In this document: piece after piece, positions 47,704-57,658 of the stretch
Numbering within the stretch: position 1 is the stretch's first letter
How the letters are laid out: each line of letters begins with the position of its first letter
Source: Streptococcus sp. 596553
GTDB lineage: Bacteria; Bacillota; Bacilli; Lactobacillales; Streptococcaceae
Length of the DNA: 64,000 bases
Assembly (NCBI RefSeq): GCF_900411395.1
Contig: NZ_OXCQ01000006.1
Span: 1 to 64,000, forward strand
Reading direction: 5' to 3'
The notes under the pieces: model-generated
What the model was told of the DNA's origin: nothing
Seen by the model: only the letters and a program-made list of their open reading frames with translations
Databases searched by the model: none
Program-made: the position numbers and the translations under genes

Positions 47704-47835
47704 ATGAAACAGAGAAAAGAATTGTACCTCTTTCTTGGTCGGACAGCCTTGTATTTTCTTATCTTTCTGGGGCTGCTGTACTTCTTTAGCTATCTTGGTC
47801 AGGGTCAAGGAAGCTTTATCTATAATGAATTTTAA
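47704..47835 (+). CDS. dltX: DltX, small membrane protein of teichoic acid D-alanylation
   Basis: A 43-residue single-pass membrane protein that precedes dltA. After a basic start (MKQRKELYLFLG) comes one hydrophobic helix with YFLIFLGLLYFF, then a short tail ending GSFIYNEF. The conserved C-terminal motif with FIYNEF is typical of DltX, which takes part in passing D-alanine to the outer face. It is translated 20 bases before dltA. Confidence 0.9.
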   Translation: MKQRKELYLFLGRTALYFLIFLGLLYFFSYLGQGQGSFIYNEF

Positions 47836-47855
47836 CTTGAAGGAGAATTCCTATT

Positions 47856-49406
47856 GTGTCACATAAACCAATAGTAGATATGATTGAAACCATAGAGCAT
47901 TTTGCTCAGACCCAGCCTAGCTATCCTGTTTACAATGTTTTGGGGCAGGAACACACTTATGGCGATTTGAAGGCTGATTCGGATAGTTTGGCTACAGCCA
48001 TTGACCAACTAGGCTTGCTTGAAAAGTCTCCTGTGGTTGTTTTTGGTGGCCAAGAATATGAAATGTTGGCAACTTTTGTAGCCTTGACTAAGTCAGGTCA
48101 CGCCTACATTCCAATTGATAGCCATTCGGCCTTGGAGCGAGTTTCAGCTATTTTAGAAGTAGCGGAGCCAAGTTTGATTATTGCGATCTCAGACTTCCCA
48201 TTGGAGCAGGTTTCTACACCAATGATGACTCTAGCTCAGGTTAAGGAAGCCTTTGCTCAAGGAAATAGCTATGAGATCACGCATCCAGTCAAGGGTGATG
48301 ATAATTACTACATCATCTTTACTTCTGGTACGACTGGTAAGCCTAAGGGAGTGCAGATTTCACATGATAACCTCCTCAGCTTTACCAATTGGATGATTAC
48401 GGACAAGGAATTTGCGACGCCAAGTCGTCCACAAATGCTGGCTCAGCCACCTTACTCATTTGACCTGTCTGTCATGTACTGGGCGCCGACCTTGGCACTG
48501 GGTGGTACGCTTTTTGCCCTTCCTTCAGCCATTACTCAGAACTTTAAGCAACTCTTTGCGACCATCTTTTCATTGCCAATCGCTATCTGGACATCAACCC
48601 CTTCTTTTGCAGATATGGCCATGTTGTCAGAAGACTTTAATAGCGAGAAAATGCCTGGTATCACGCATTTCTACTTTGATGGTGAAGAATTGACGGTTAA
48701 AACGGCTCAAAAACTGCGCGAACGTTTCCCAAATGCTCGTATTATCAATGCCTACGGTCCAACAGAAGCGACAGTAGCCTTGTCAGCAGTTGCTGTGACA
48801 GACGAGATGTTGGTGACTCTCAAACGTCTACCAATCGGCTATACCAAGGCTGATTCTCCAACCTTTATCATTGACGAGGAAGGAAATAAACTACCAAATG
48901 GTCAACAGGGAGAAATCATTGTTTCTGGGCCAGCTGTTTCAAAAGGCTATATGAACAATCCTGAAAAAACAGCGGAAGCTTTCTTTGAGTTTGAAGGTCT
49001 GCCAGCCTATCATACAGGAGATGTGGGAACTATGACAGATGAAGGCTTGCTTCTCTACGGCGGACGCATGGACTTCCAGATTAAGTTTAACGGTTACCGC
49101 ATTGAGTTAGAAGATGTCTCTCAAAACCTCAATAAGTCTCGCTTTATCGAGTCTGCTGTTGCAGTACCGCGCTATAATAAGGAACACAAGGTACAAAATT
49201 TGTTGGCCTATGTCATCTTAAAAGATGGTGTGCGTGAGCAGTTTGAGCGTGATATCGATATTACCAAGGCTATCAAGGAAGATTTAACAGACATCATGAT
49301 GTCCTACATGATGCCGTCTAAATTCCTTTACCGAGACAGTTTGCCACTGACTCCAAATGGAAAGATTGACATCAAAGGATTGATCAACGAGGTGAACAAG
49401 AGATGA
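47856..49406 (+). CDS. dltA: D-alanine--D-alanyl carrier protein ligase
   Basis: A 516-residue adenylate-forming enzyme that activates D-alanine and loads it on DltC. The core A3 motif is [18 protein letters not shown] near residue 152; later motifs are [13 protein letters not shown] and the C-terminal lysine segment [16 protein letters not shown] start after AAGGAGAA gives the standard N-terminus. Four bases of overlap link it to dltB. Confidence 0.96.
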   Translation: MSHKPIVDMIETIEHFAQTQPSYPVYNVLGQEHTYGDLKADSDSLATAIDQLGLLEKSPVVVFGGQEYEMLATFVALTKSGHAYIPIDSHSALERVSAILEVAEPSLIIAISDFPLEQVSTPMMTLAQVKEAFAQGNSYEITHPVKGDDNYYIIFTSGTTGKPKGVQISHDNLLSFTNWMITDKEFATPSRPQMLAQPPYSFDLSVMYWAPTLALGGTLFALPSAITQNFKQLFATIFSLPIAIWTSTPSFADMAMLSEDFNSEKMPGITHFYFDGEELTVKTAQKLRERFPNARIINAYGPTEATVALSAVAVTDEMLVTLKRLPIGYTKADSPTFIIDEEGNKLPNGQQGEIIVSGPAVSKGYMNNPEKTAEAFFEFEGLPAYHTGDVGTMTDEGLLLYGGRMDFQIKFNGYRIELEDVSQNLNKSRFIESAVAVPRYNKEHKVQNLLAYVILKDGVREQFERDIDITKAIKEDLTDIMMSYMMPSKFLYRDSLPLTPNGKIDIKGLINEVNKR

Positions 49407-50647
49407 TGGAGTTCTTTCAACAGCTTCCTCATTTAGAGCCATATGGGAATCCTCAGTATTTTGTCTATGTGATTGCTGCAACCTTGCCCATCTTTATCGG
49501 TCTCTTTTTCAAGAAACGCTTTGCCTGGTATGAAGTGCTGGTAAGTCTCTTCTTTATTGTCACCATGTTGGTAGGTGGGAAGACCAATCAACTAGTTGCC
49601 TTGGGTATTTACCTTTGCTGGGAAATATTGCTCCTGCTTTTCTACAAGCATTATCGAAAAAGTAAGGATGGCAAGTGGGTCTTCTACCTAGTTAGCTTTC
49701 TATCCCTCCTTCCGATTATCTTTGTCAAGGTGCAACCAGCTATCAATGGAACGCAGTCTTTGCTTGGATTTTTGGGAATTTCTTACCTGACCTTTCGTTC
49801 GGTTGGGATTATCATCGAGCTGAGAGATGGAGTGATTAAGGATTTTACCCTCTGGGAATTCCTTCGTTTCCTTCTCTTCATGCCGACTTTTTCAAGTGGC
49901 CCAATCGATCGCTTTAAGCGATTTAATGAAAATTATCAGGCCATTCCTGAGCGGGATGAGTTGATGGATATGCTGGATGAATCTGTTCGCTATATCATGT
50001 GGGGCTTTTTGTATAAGTTTATCCTGGCTCATGTTTTAGGAGAGACCTTGTTGCCCCCTTTGAAGAATCTAGCCCTGCAGTCAGGTGGCTTCTTTAACAT
50101 CTATGCTTTAGCGGTTATGTATACCTTTGGTCTGGAACTTTTCTTTGACTTTGCAGGTTATTCTATGTTTGCCTTAGCCATTTCAAATTTGATGGGAATT
50201 CGTAGTCCCATCAATTTTAACAAACCTTTTTTATCAAGGGATTTAAAGGAATTTTGGAATCGCTGGCATATGAGTCTCTCTTTCTGGTTCCGTGACTTTG
50301 TCTTTATGCGAATGGTCATGGTATTGACCAGAAAGAAGGTCTTTAAAAATCGCAATGTAACCTCAAGCGTGGCCTACATTGTCAATATGCTGATTATGGG
50401 ATTTTGGCATGGAGTGACTTGGTACTATATCGCCTATGGACTCTTTCATGGGATTGGACTGGTTATCAATGACGCTTGGATTCGTAAGAAAAAAACGCTT
50501 AATAAGGAACGGAAAAAAGCAGGGAAAGCTGCTCTACCTGAGAATCGCTGGATTCAGTTGCTTGGCATGGTTGTCACCTTCCATGTCGTCATGCTGTCAT
50601 TCTTAATCTTTTCTGGATTTTTGAATGATTTATGGTTTAAAAAATAA
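49403..50647 (+). CDS. dltB: D-alanyl transfer membrane protein (MBOAT family)
   Basis: A 414-residue polytopic membrane O-acyltransferase that moves D-alanine from DltC across the membrane toward teichoic acid. The conserved catalytic histidine lies in [15 protein letters not shown] near residue 336, and [16 protein letters not shown] is the second family motif. ATGATG at the start overlaps the dltA stop. Confidence 0.95.
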   Translation: MMEFFQQLPHLEPYGNPQYFVYVIAATLPIFIGLFFKKRFAWYEVLVSLFFIVTMLVGGKTNQLVALGIYLCWEILLLLFYKHYRKSKDGKWVFYLVSFLSLLPIIFVKVQPAINGTQSLLGFLGISYLTFRSVGIIIELRDGVIKDFTLWEFLRFLLFMPTFSSGPIDRFKRFNENYQAIPERDELMDMLDESVRYIMWGFLYKFILAHVLGETLLPPLKNLALQSGGFFNIYALAVMYTFGLELFFDFAGYSMFALAISNLMGIRSPINFNKPFLSRDLKEFWNRWHMSLSFWFRDFVFMRMVMVLTRKKVFKNRNVTSSVAYIVNMLIMGFWHGVTWYYIAYGLFHGIGLVINDAWIRKKKTLNKERKKAGKAALPENRWIQLLGMVVTFHVVMLSFLIFSGFLNDLWFKK

Positions 50648-50657
50648 AAGGAAATAA

Positions 50658-52161
<1,504 letters not shown>

Positions 52162-52172
52162 ATCATGATATA

Positions 52173-52224
52173 GAAGAGTTCAAGAATGAAGCCTATTTTC
52201 ACGTTTTTTCTTGACTCTTTTTTT
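52173..52224 (+). terminator. dlt terminator overlapping the adcR -35
   Basis: GAGTTCAAGAA pairs with TTCTTGACTC, followed by TTTTTTT. The right arm contains the TTGACT that also serves as the adcR -35 element. Confidence 0.75.
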
Positions 52225-52248
52225 GCTTGTGATATAATTAACTGGTAA
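52211..52248 (+). promoter_or_regulatory. adcR promoter and AdcR operator
   Basis: TTGACT (52211-52216), a 16-base spacer and TATAAT (52233-52238). TTAACTGGTAA at 52238-52248 matches the AdcR box and overlaps the end of the -10, so zinc-loaded AdcR should repress its own operon. Confidence 0.82.
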
Positions 52249-52313
52249 ATAAAATGTCAAAGAATAGTATTTTTCTCTTAAAAAAGAGAAGTCCAAAAGG
52301 AAAGGAGTCAGAT

Positions 52314-52754
52314 ATGAGACAGCTAGCGAAGGATATCGATGGCTTTTTGAATGAGGTGATTTTACAGGCGGAAAACCAACATGAAATCCTAATAGGTCAT
52401 TGCACTAGTGAGGTGGCCCTGACCAATACCCAGGAGCACATTCTCATGCTTTTGTCGGAGGAATCTTTAACCAATTCAGAATTGGCCCGTCGTCTCAATG
52501 TCAGTCAGGCGGCAGTTACCAAGGCCATTAAGTCTTTGGTCAAGGAAGGGATGTTGGAAACGTCTAAAGATCCTAAGGATGCGCGTGTGATTTTTTATCA
52601 GTTGACTGACTTGGCTCGTCCAATTGCTGAGGAGCACCACCATCACCATGAGCATACGCTTTTAACCTATGAACAAGTGGCGACTCAGTTTACTCCAAAT
52701 GAACAAAAAGTGATCCAGCGGTTTTTGACTGCTTTAGTAGGAGAAATCAAATAA
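52314..52754 (+). CDS. adcR: zinc-responsive MarR-family repressor AdcR
   Basis: A 146-residue zinc-dependent repressor of zinc uptake. The winged helix contains [22 protein letters not shown]. Zinc ligands lie in the N-terminal helix (ENQHE, GHC) and in the histidine run EEHHHHHEH near residue 108. AAAGGAAAGGAG lies before the ATG used here; an upstream in-frame ATG at 52254 lies just after the operator and lacks a binding site. Coupled to adcC by a one-base overlap. Confidence 0.95.
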   Translation: MRQLAKDIDGFLNEVILQAENQHEILIGHCTSEVALTNTQEHILMLLSEESLTNSELARRLNVSQAAVTKAIKSLVKEGMLETSKDPKDARVIFYQLTDLARPIAEEHHHHHEHTLLTYEQVATQFTPNEQKVIQRFLTALVGEIK

Positions 52755-53458
52755 TGAGATATATTACGGTAGAGGATTTGTCCTTCTATTATGATAAGGA
52801 ACCTGTTCTTGAACATATCAATTATAGTGTTGATAGTGGGGAATTTGTTACCTTGACAGGGGAGAATGGGGCAGCTAAAACGACACTCATCAAGGCTAGT
52901 CTTGGAATCCTCCAACCACGCATTGGCAAGGTGACTATTTCAAAGACAAATACGCAGGGTAAGAAATTGAGAATAGCCTATCTTCCTCAACAGATTGCCA
53001 GTTTTAATGCGGGTTTTCCAAGTACGGTTTATGAGTTTGTCAAGTCGGGTCGCTATCCGCGAAAGGGTTGGTTCCGTCGCTTGAATGCTCATGATGAGGA
53101 GCATATCAAGGCTAGTCTGGACTCAGTTGGTATGTGGGAACACCGAGACAAACGCTTGGGGTCTCTATCTGGGGGGCAAAAGCAGCGAGCGGTGATTGCG
53201 CGTATGTTTGCTTCTGACCCAGATGTGTTTATCCTAGATGAACCGACAACGGGGATGGATGCAGGAAGTAAAAATGAATTTTACGAACTCATGCACCATA
53301 GCGCCCATCATCATGGCAAGGCTGTTTTGATGATTACCCATGACCCTGAAGAAGTTAAGGACTATGCGGACCGCAATATTCATCTAGTCCGTAACCAAGA
53401 CTCGCCATGGCGTTGTTTCAACGTTCATGAGAATGATCAGGAGGTGGGCCATGCTTAG
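52754..53458 (+). CDS. adcC: zinc ABC transporter ATP-binding protein
   Basis: A 234-residue ATPase of the zinc importer. The Walker A position reads [14 protein letters not shown], with Ala where Gly is usual (GxxGxGKT becomes GxxGAAKT); lysine and threonine are intact. The signature [14 protein letters not shown], Walker [13 protein letters not shown] and H-loop MITHD are standard. It overlaps adcB by eight bases. Confidence 0.94.
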   Translation: MRYITVEDLSFYYDKEPVLEHINYSVDSGEFVTLTGENGAAKTTLIKASLGILQPRIGKVTISKTNTQGKKLRIAYLPQQIASFNAGFPSTVYEFVKSGRYPRKGWFRRLNAHDEEHIKASLDSVGMWEHRDKRLGSLSGGQKQRAVIARMFASDPDVFILDEPTTGMDAGSKNEFYELMHHSAHHHGKAVLMITHDPEEVKDYADRNIHLVRNQDSPWRCFNVHENDQEVGHA

Positions 53459-54257
53459 TTTGTTATCTTATGACTTTATGCAGCGTGCCTTTCTGGCGGT
53501 TATTGCTATGAGTCTTTTCTCGCCAGTATTGGGAACCTTCCTTATCTTGCGCCGTCAGAGTTTGATGAGTGATACCCTCAGCCACGTCTCGCTTTCGGGT
53601 GTAGCTTTTGGTCTGGTACTAGGGATTTCTCCGACTATTTCAACTATTGCTATTGTCTTGATTGCGGCGGTCTTTCTGGAGTATCTCCGTACGGTTTACA
53701 AGAGCTTTATGGAAATCGGGACAGCTATCCTCATGTCAACAGGACTGGCTGTTTCTCTGATTGTCATGAGCAAGGGTAAAAGCTCTAGCTCAATGAGTTT
53801 GGACCAGTATCTTTTTGGTTCGATTGTGACTATTAGTGAGGAGCAGGTCATTTCCCTCTTTGTCATTGCGGCGGTTGTTTTGATTTTGACCTTCCTCTTC
53901 CTTCGTCCTATGTATATCTTGACCTTTGATGAGGATACGGCCTTTGTGGATGGCTTGCCAGTTCGTACCATGTCCATTCTTTTTAACATGGTGACGGGGG
54001 TGGCCATTGCCCTTATGATTCCTGCTGCGGGAGCTCTTCTGGTATCGACCATTATGGTCTTGCCAGCTAGTATTGCCCTGCGTCTGGGGAAAAACTTTAA
54101 ATCGGTTATGCTGCTAGCCAGTGCTATTGGATTTTTGGGAATGGTGGCAGGACTCTACATTTCCTACTATGCAGAAACACCTGCAAGCGCAAGTATTACT
54201 ATTATTTTTGTAACTGTCTTCTTACTGATTAGTTTAGTAAGACGTTTTATCAAATAG
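53451..54257 (+). CDS. adcB: zinc ABC transporter permease
   Basis: A 268-residue membrane permease of the ZnuB/MntB family with eight to nine predicted helices. The segments [21 protein letters not shown] and [19 protein letters not shown] are the usual family motifs. AGGAGGTGGGCC precedes the ATG at 53451; an upstream in-frame ATG at 53427 would bury this site in coding sequence. Confidence 0.94.
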   Translation: MLSLLSYDFMQRAFLAVIAMSLFSPVLGTFLILRRQSLMSDTLSHVSLSGVAFGLVLGISPTISTIAIVLIAAVFLEYLRTVYKSFMEIGTAILMSTGLAVSLIVMSKGKSSSSMSLDQYLFGSIVTISEEQVISLFVIAAVVLILTFLFLRPMYILTFDEDTAFVDGLPVRTMSILFNMVTGVAIALMIPAAGALLVSTIMVLPASIALRLGKNFKSVMLLASAIGFLGMVAGLYISYYAETPASASITIIFVTVFLLISLVRRFIK

Positions 54258-54266
54258 GAGACTAAT

Positions 54267-55773
54267 GTGAAAAAAATTAGCTTATTGCTAGCCAGTCTAT
54301 GTGCCTTGTTTTTTAGTGGCTTGTTCCAATCAAAAGCAGGCAGATGGCAAACTAAATATTGTGACAACCTTTTACCCTGTCTATGAATTTACTAAGCAAG
54401 TCGCAGGAGATACTGCTAATGTAGAACTCCTCATCGGTGCTGGGACAGAACCCCATGAATATGAACCGTCTGCCAAGGCAGTTGCCAAAATCCAAGATGC
54501 AGATACCTTCGTTTATGAAAATGAAAACATGGAAACATGGGTTCCTAAATTGCTAGATACCTTGGATAAGAAAAAAGTCAAAACCATCAAGGCGACAGGT
54601 GATATGTTGCTTTTGCCAGGTGGTGAGGAAGAAGAGGGAGACCATGACCATGGAGAAGAAGGCCATCACCATGAGTACGATCCCCATGTTTGGTTATCAC
54701 CAGTTCGTGCCATTAAACTTGTAGAGCACATCCGTGATAGCTTGTCAGCAGATTATCCTGATAAAAAAGAGACCTTTGAAAAGAACGCATCTGCCTATAT
54801 CGAAAAATTACAAGCCTTGGATAAGGCTTATGCAGAAGGCTTGTCTCAAGCCAAACAAAAGAGCTTTGTAACGCAACACGCAGCCTTTAACTATCTCGCT
54901 TTAGACTATGGGCTCAAACAAGTCGCTATCTCAGGACTTTCTCCAGATGCAGAGCCATCAGCTGCACGTCTGGCAGAATTGACAGAGTACGTCAAGAAAA
55001 ATAAAATTGCTTATATCTACTTTGAGGAAAATGCTTCACAAGCCCTTGCTAATACACTTTCAAAAGAGGCAGGTGTCAAAACAGATGTCCTTAATCCTTT
55101 AGAAAGTCTGACAGAAGAGGACACCAAGGCTGGAGAAAATTACATCTCTATCATGGAGAAAAACCTCAAGGCTTTGAAACAAACAACAGACCAAGAAGGT
55201 CCAGCTATCGAACCTGAAAAGGCAGAGGATACTAAGACAGTTCAAAATGGTTACTTTGAGGATGCAGCTGTCAAGGACCGCACCTTGAGTGACTATGCAG
55301 GTAACTGGCAATCAGTTTATCCTTTCCTTGAAGATGGCACGTTTGATCAAGTCTTTGACTACAAGGCTAAGTTGACTGGTAAGATGACTCAGGCTGAGTA
55401 CAAGGCTTACTATACAAAAGGCTATCAGACAGATGTCACTAAGATCAACATTACTGATAATACTATGGAATTTGTTCAAGGTGGACAAAGTAAGAAATAC
55501 ACTTATAAGTATGTTGGAAAGAAAATCTTGACTTATAAGAAAGGAAATCGTGGCGTGCGCTTCCTCTTTGAAGCCACAGATGCGGACGCTGGACAGTTCA
55601 AGTATGTTCAGTTTAGTGACCACAATATCGCCCCAGTTAAGGCAGAACATTTCCATATTTTCTTTGGAGGCACAAGCCAAGAAGCCCTCTTTGAAGAAAT
55701 GGATAACTGGCCAACCTATTACCCAGATAACCTATCTGGACAAGAAATCGCCCAAGAAATGTTGGCGCATTGA
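54267..55773 (+). pseudogene. adcA: zinc-binding lipoprotein AdcA, frameshifted in the signal peptide
   Basis: AdcA is the surface zinc receptor of the AdcCB importer. The intact part (from about 54315) has a cluster A-I zinc-binding domain with a histidine-rich loop (HDHGEEGHHHEYDPH) and a C-terminal ZinT domain ending near residue 500. The normal start, GTG at 54267 after AGGAG, encodes VKKISLLLASLCALF and then runs into a six-T tract (54309-54314). One extra T shifts the frame, so translation stops after 39 codons, while the lipobox LVACSN and the rest lie in the +1 frame. A GTG at 54301 in that frame has no good binding site and would lack a signal peptide. Either a real mutation, a phase-variable tract or a sequencing error. 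Confidence 0.85.
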
Positions 55774-55777
55774 TGAG

Positions 55778-55812
55778 AAACCGATTAGTTCATAGGAGCT
55801 AGTCGGTTTTTT
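55778..55812 (+). terminator. terminator of the adc operon
   Basis: AAACCGATTAG pairs with CTAGTCGGTTT, followed by TTT. Confidence 0.85.
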
Positions 55813-55872
55813 GATACTAGATGGCTAACTTCATTATAGACCTTTCAGAATTTTAAACAATAAATAAAGCTC

Positions 55873-55967
55873 TTGAAATATCTGGGCTTATATGTTAGAA
55901 TGATTTTATCGGATAAGGTTCATTAGAATACTACCCCCTAACTACTGCCATAGTTAAGGGGTGTTTT
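55873..55967 (+). ncRNA. orphan Fst-type antitoxin RNA, copy A
   Basis: Promoter TTGAAA (55873-55878), 17-base spacer, TAGAAT (55896-55901). The RNA, from about 55908, contains ATAAGGTTCATTAGAA and ends at a hairpin CCCCTAACTA...TAGTTAAGGGG. It is built like the three antitoxins to its right, but no toxin reading frame follows; instead a different minus-strand RNA candidate occupies the place. Confidence 0.7.
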
Positions 55968-55987
55968 GGTATATTCTACAGGAATAG

Positions 55988-56123
55988 AAAAAGACCCTCT
56001 AAACTTTGTAGAGAGCCTTAAAAAATCAAAATAAAAAGATAACCCCAGGCACATAGGAATGCTCAACCTTTCAGTCTACCCCATTCTGGGACCCAGCGTT
56101 TATCCTTCACAAGTTATCTTATT
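55988..56123 (-). ncRNA. candidate small RNA, family not recognised
   Basis: On the minus strand an extended -10 TGATATAAT (56130-56138, read downward) with CTTACA 16 bases further up is followed by about 130 bases and a terminator GGCTCTCTA...TAGAGGGTC with TTTTT (55988-56017). The body is GC-richer than its surroundings and has complementary blocks, for example CCCAG near 56093 against CTGGG near 56047. No start codon with a binding site is present. Confidence 0.55.
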
Positions 56124-56241
56124 GAGTCCATTATATCACACTTATGGAAAATGTAAGAAATTTGTATAGTATTTTTAAATGAATTGATGAAAAATCAAAT
56201 ACCTTTCAGAACTAAGGAACTTTAAATAATAAATAAAACTC

Positions 56242-56338
56242 TTGAAATCTTAGCGCTTGTGTGTTAGAATAATTTTATCGGGTAAGGTTCATTAGAACAC
56301 CAAATCCCTTAACTATGGCCGTAGTTAAGGGATTTTTT
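56242..56338 (+). ncRNA. Fst-type antitoxin RNA, copy B
   Basis: Promoter TTGAAA (56242-56247), 17-base spacer, TAGAAT (56265-56270). The RNA carries AAGGTTCATTAG, which is exactly complementary to the toxin mRNA around its start codon, and ends at AATCCCTTAACTA...TAGTTAAGGGATTTTTT, the terminator shared with the convergent toxin transcript. Confidence 0.82.
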
Positions 56339-56385
56339 GACGTATCTTAGCGATTTAACGGGTGTTTACAGGCTAGTCATTCGGT

Positions 56386-56484
56386 CTACTTCTTACCATC
56401 TAGCCATTTGCAGACGAAATACAAGATAATTCCTGCTATGACGTCCGTTACAATAGTAAGAACGAGCTCTGGGGCAAGGTTCAT
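56386..56484 (-). CDS. Fst/Ldr-family type I toxin, copy B
   Basis: A 32-residue membrane peptide. A short polar start (MNLAPELV) is followed by a single hydrophobic helix with DVIAGIILYFVC and a charged end KWLDGKK, the pattern of Fst toxins from Enterococcus and streptococci, which damage the membrane when unrepressed. AGGAGGTGA precedes the ATG. The promoter TTGATG-17-TATACT (56571-56543) is strong. The 5' leader starts with a perfect palindrome ATCGGTTACCGAT (56533-56521), equivalent to the leader stem that delays translation in par-type systems. Confidence 0.85.
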   Translation of the reverse strand: MNLAPELVLTIVTDVIAGIILYFVCKWLDGKK

Positions 56485-56584
56485 TAGTTTCACCTCCTCT
56501 CACGAACCGTAAGGAACGTAATCGGTAACCGATGACAAAAATAGTATATCACATTAAATTTAGATCATCAACATTGCTTAATGC

Positions 56585-56682
56585 TTGAAATATTAGGACT
56601 TATATGCTAGAATGTAGTTAGTGTATAAGGTTCATTAGAACACCAAAGCCCCTAACTACTGCCATAGTTAAGGGCTTTTTTG
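56585..56682 (+). ncRNA. Fst-type antitoxin RNA, copy C
   Basis: Promoter TTGAAA (56585-56590), 17-base spacer, TAGAAT (56608-56613). Contains AAGGTTCATTAG and ends at GCCCCTAACTA...TAGTTAAGGGCTTTTTT. Confidence 0.82.
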
Positions 56683-56728
56683 ACGTATCTTAGAGATTTA
56701 ACGGGTGTTTATAGGCTAGTCAGTCGGT

Positions 56729-56827
56729 CTACTTCTTACCATCTAGCCATTTGCAGACGAAATACAAGATAATTCCAGCTATAACATCTGCTATAATAGT
56801 AAGAGCAAGCTCTGGTATAAGGCTCAT
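56729..56827 (-). CDS. Fst/Ldr-family type I toxin, copy C
   Basis: A 32-residue peptide starting MSLIPELAL and ending KWLDGKK, with a single hydrophobic helix. The C-terminal 17 residues are identical to copy B. The start region AAGGCTCATTAG (plus strand) differs from its antitoxin by one base that still allows G-U pairing. AGGAGGTGA binding site, palindromic leader and promoter elements are conserved as in copy B. Confidence 0.85.
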   Translation of the reverse strand: MSLIPELALTIIADVIAGIILYFVCKWLDGKK

Positions 56828-56927
56828 TAGTTTCACCTCCTCTCACGAACCCATAGGAACGTAATCGGTAACCGATGACAAAAGTATTATACCACACTAA
56901 ATTTAGATCATCAACCTCACTTAATGC

Positions 56928-57024
56928 TTGAACTATTGTAGATTATATGCTAGAATATAGTTAATTGATAAGGTTCATTAGAACACCAAAGCCCTTAACT
57001 ATTGCCGTAGTTAAGGGCTTTTTT
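56928..57024 (+). ncRNA. Fst-type antitoxin RNA, copy D
   Basis: Promoter TTGAAC (56928-56933), 17-base spacer, TAGAAT (56951-56956). Contains AAGGTTCATTAG and ends at GCCCTTAACTA...TAGTTAAGGGCTTTTTT. Confidence 0.82.
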
Positions 57025-57071
57025 GACGTATCTTAGTGATTTAACGGGTGTTGATAGGCTAGTCACTCGGT

Positions 57072-57170
57072 CTAGTCCTTACTATCTAGCCATCTGCAGA
57101 CGAAATACAAGATAATTCCTGCGATGACGTCCGCTATAATAGTAAGAGCGAGCTCTATGATAAGGCTCAT
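57072..57170 (-). CDS. Fst/Ldr-family type I toxin, copy D
   Basis: A 32-residue peptide starting MSLIIELAL with a hydrophobic helix and the variant end RWLDSKD, the most diverged of the three tails. Leader palindrome, AGGAGGTGA and promoter are retained, which suggests it is still functional. The changed charge at the C-terminus may alter toxicity. Confidence 0.83.
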   Translation of the reverse strand: MSLIIELALTIIADVIAGIILYFVCRWLDSKD

Positions 57171-57280
57171 TAGTTTCACCTCCTCTCACGAACCCATAGG
57201 AACGTAATCGGTAACCGATGACAAAAATAGTATACCACAACAAATTTAGATCATCAAGGTCACTTAATTCTTGAAATATA

Positions 57281-57407
57281 GGGTCTAAGCGACAAAGTCT
57301 TTAAAATCAGAAAAACGCATAATATCAGGTGTGCAAAACCTTGATTTTATGCGTTTTATTGTGAGAAGGTTTACTCCATTTTCTCCTGAAATTGAGTTTT
57401 TGCCCAG
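57281..57407 (+). repeat. 126-bp dispersed repeat, copy 3
   Basis: Shares with copies 1 and 2 the hairpin AAAACGCATAATATCAGG...TTGATTTTATGCGTTTT and the end GAAATTGAGTTTTTGCCCAG. Its left end is more diverged. It closes the toxin-antitoxin array on the right. Confidence 0.85.
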
Positions 57408-57480
57408 CTTCTGTTTTTAGGGTTGCTGAGAAAATAATGTCATGTGGTGAGTATTTGTAAATCAGTCAGCAGACAGAACG

Positions 57481-57658
57481 AATATTCTTCGAAAATCTCT
57501 TCACATCATGTCAGCTTCGTCTTTCCGTATATATGTGACTGACTTCATCAGTTCTATCTACAACATCAAAACAGTGTTTCGAGCTGACTTGATCAATTTT
57601 CAAATCTGTACTTTGAGCAAGCTGAGACTAGTTTCCTATTTGATTTTCATTGAATATC
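57481..57658 (+). repeat. BOX element fused to the 3' end of the fucose regulator gene
   Basis: Plus-strand BOX from boxA (ATATTCTTCGAAAATCTCTT, TGTCAGC) through a central segment to a boxC end TTTGATTTTCATTGAATATC. Its last 12 bases include the stop codon of the minus-strand DeoR gene. Confidence 0.8.

Noticed and set aside
54301..55773. An intact AdcA starting at GTG 54301
   Set aside because: That start lies inside the signal-peptide coding region, leaves no membrane-targeting helix before the lipobox and has no ribosome binding site; the sequence is better explained by a one-base insertion downstream of GTG 54267.
55870..57250. A CRISPR array, suggested by regular repeats about 345-350 bases apart
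   Set aside because: Repeat units are several hundred bases long, contain promoters, terminators and small frames, and lack short spacers; they are toxin-antitoxin units.
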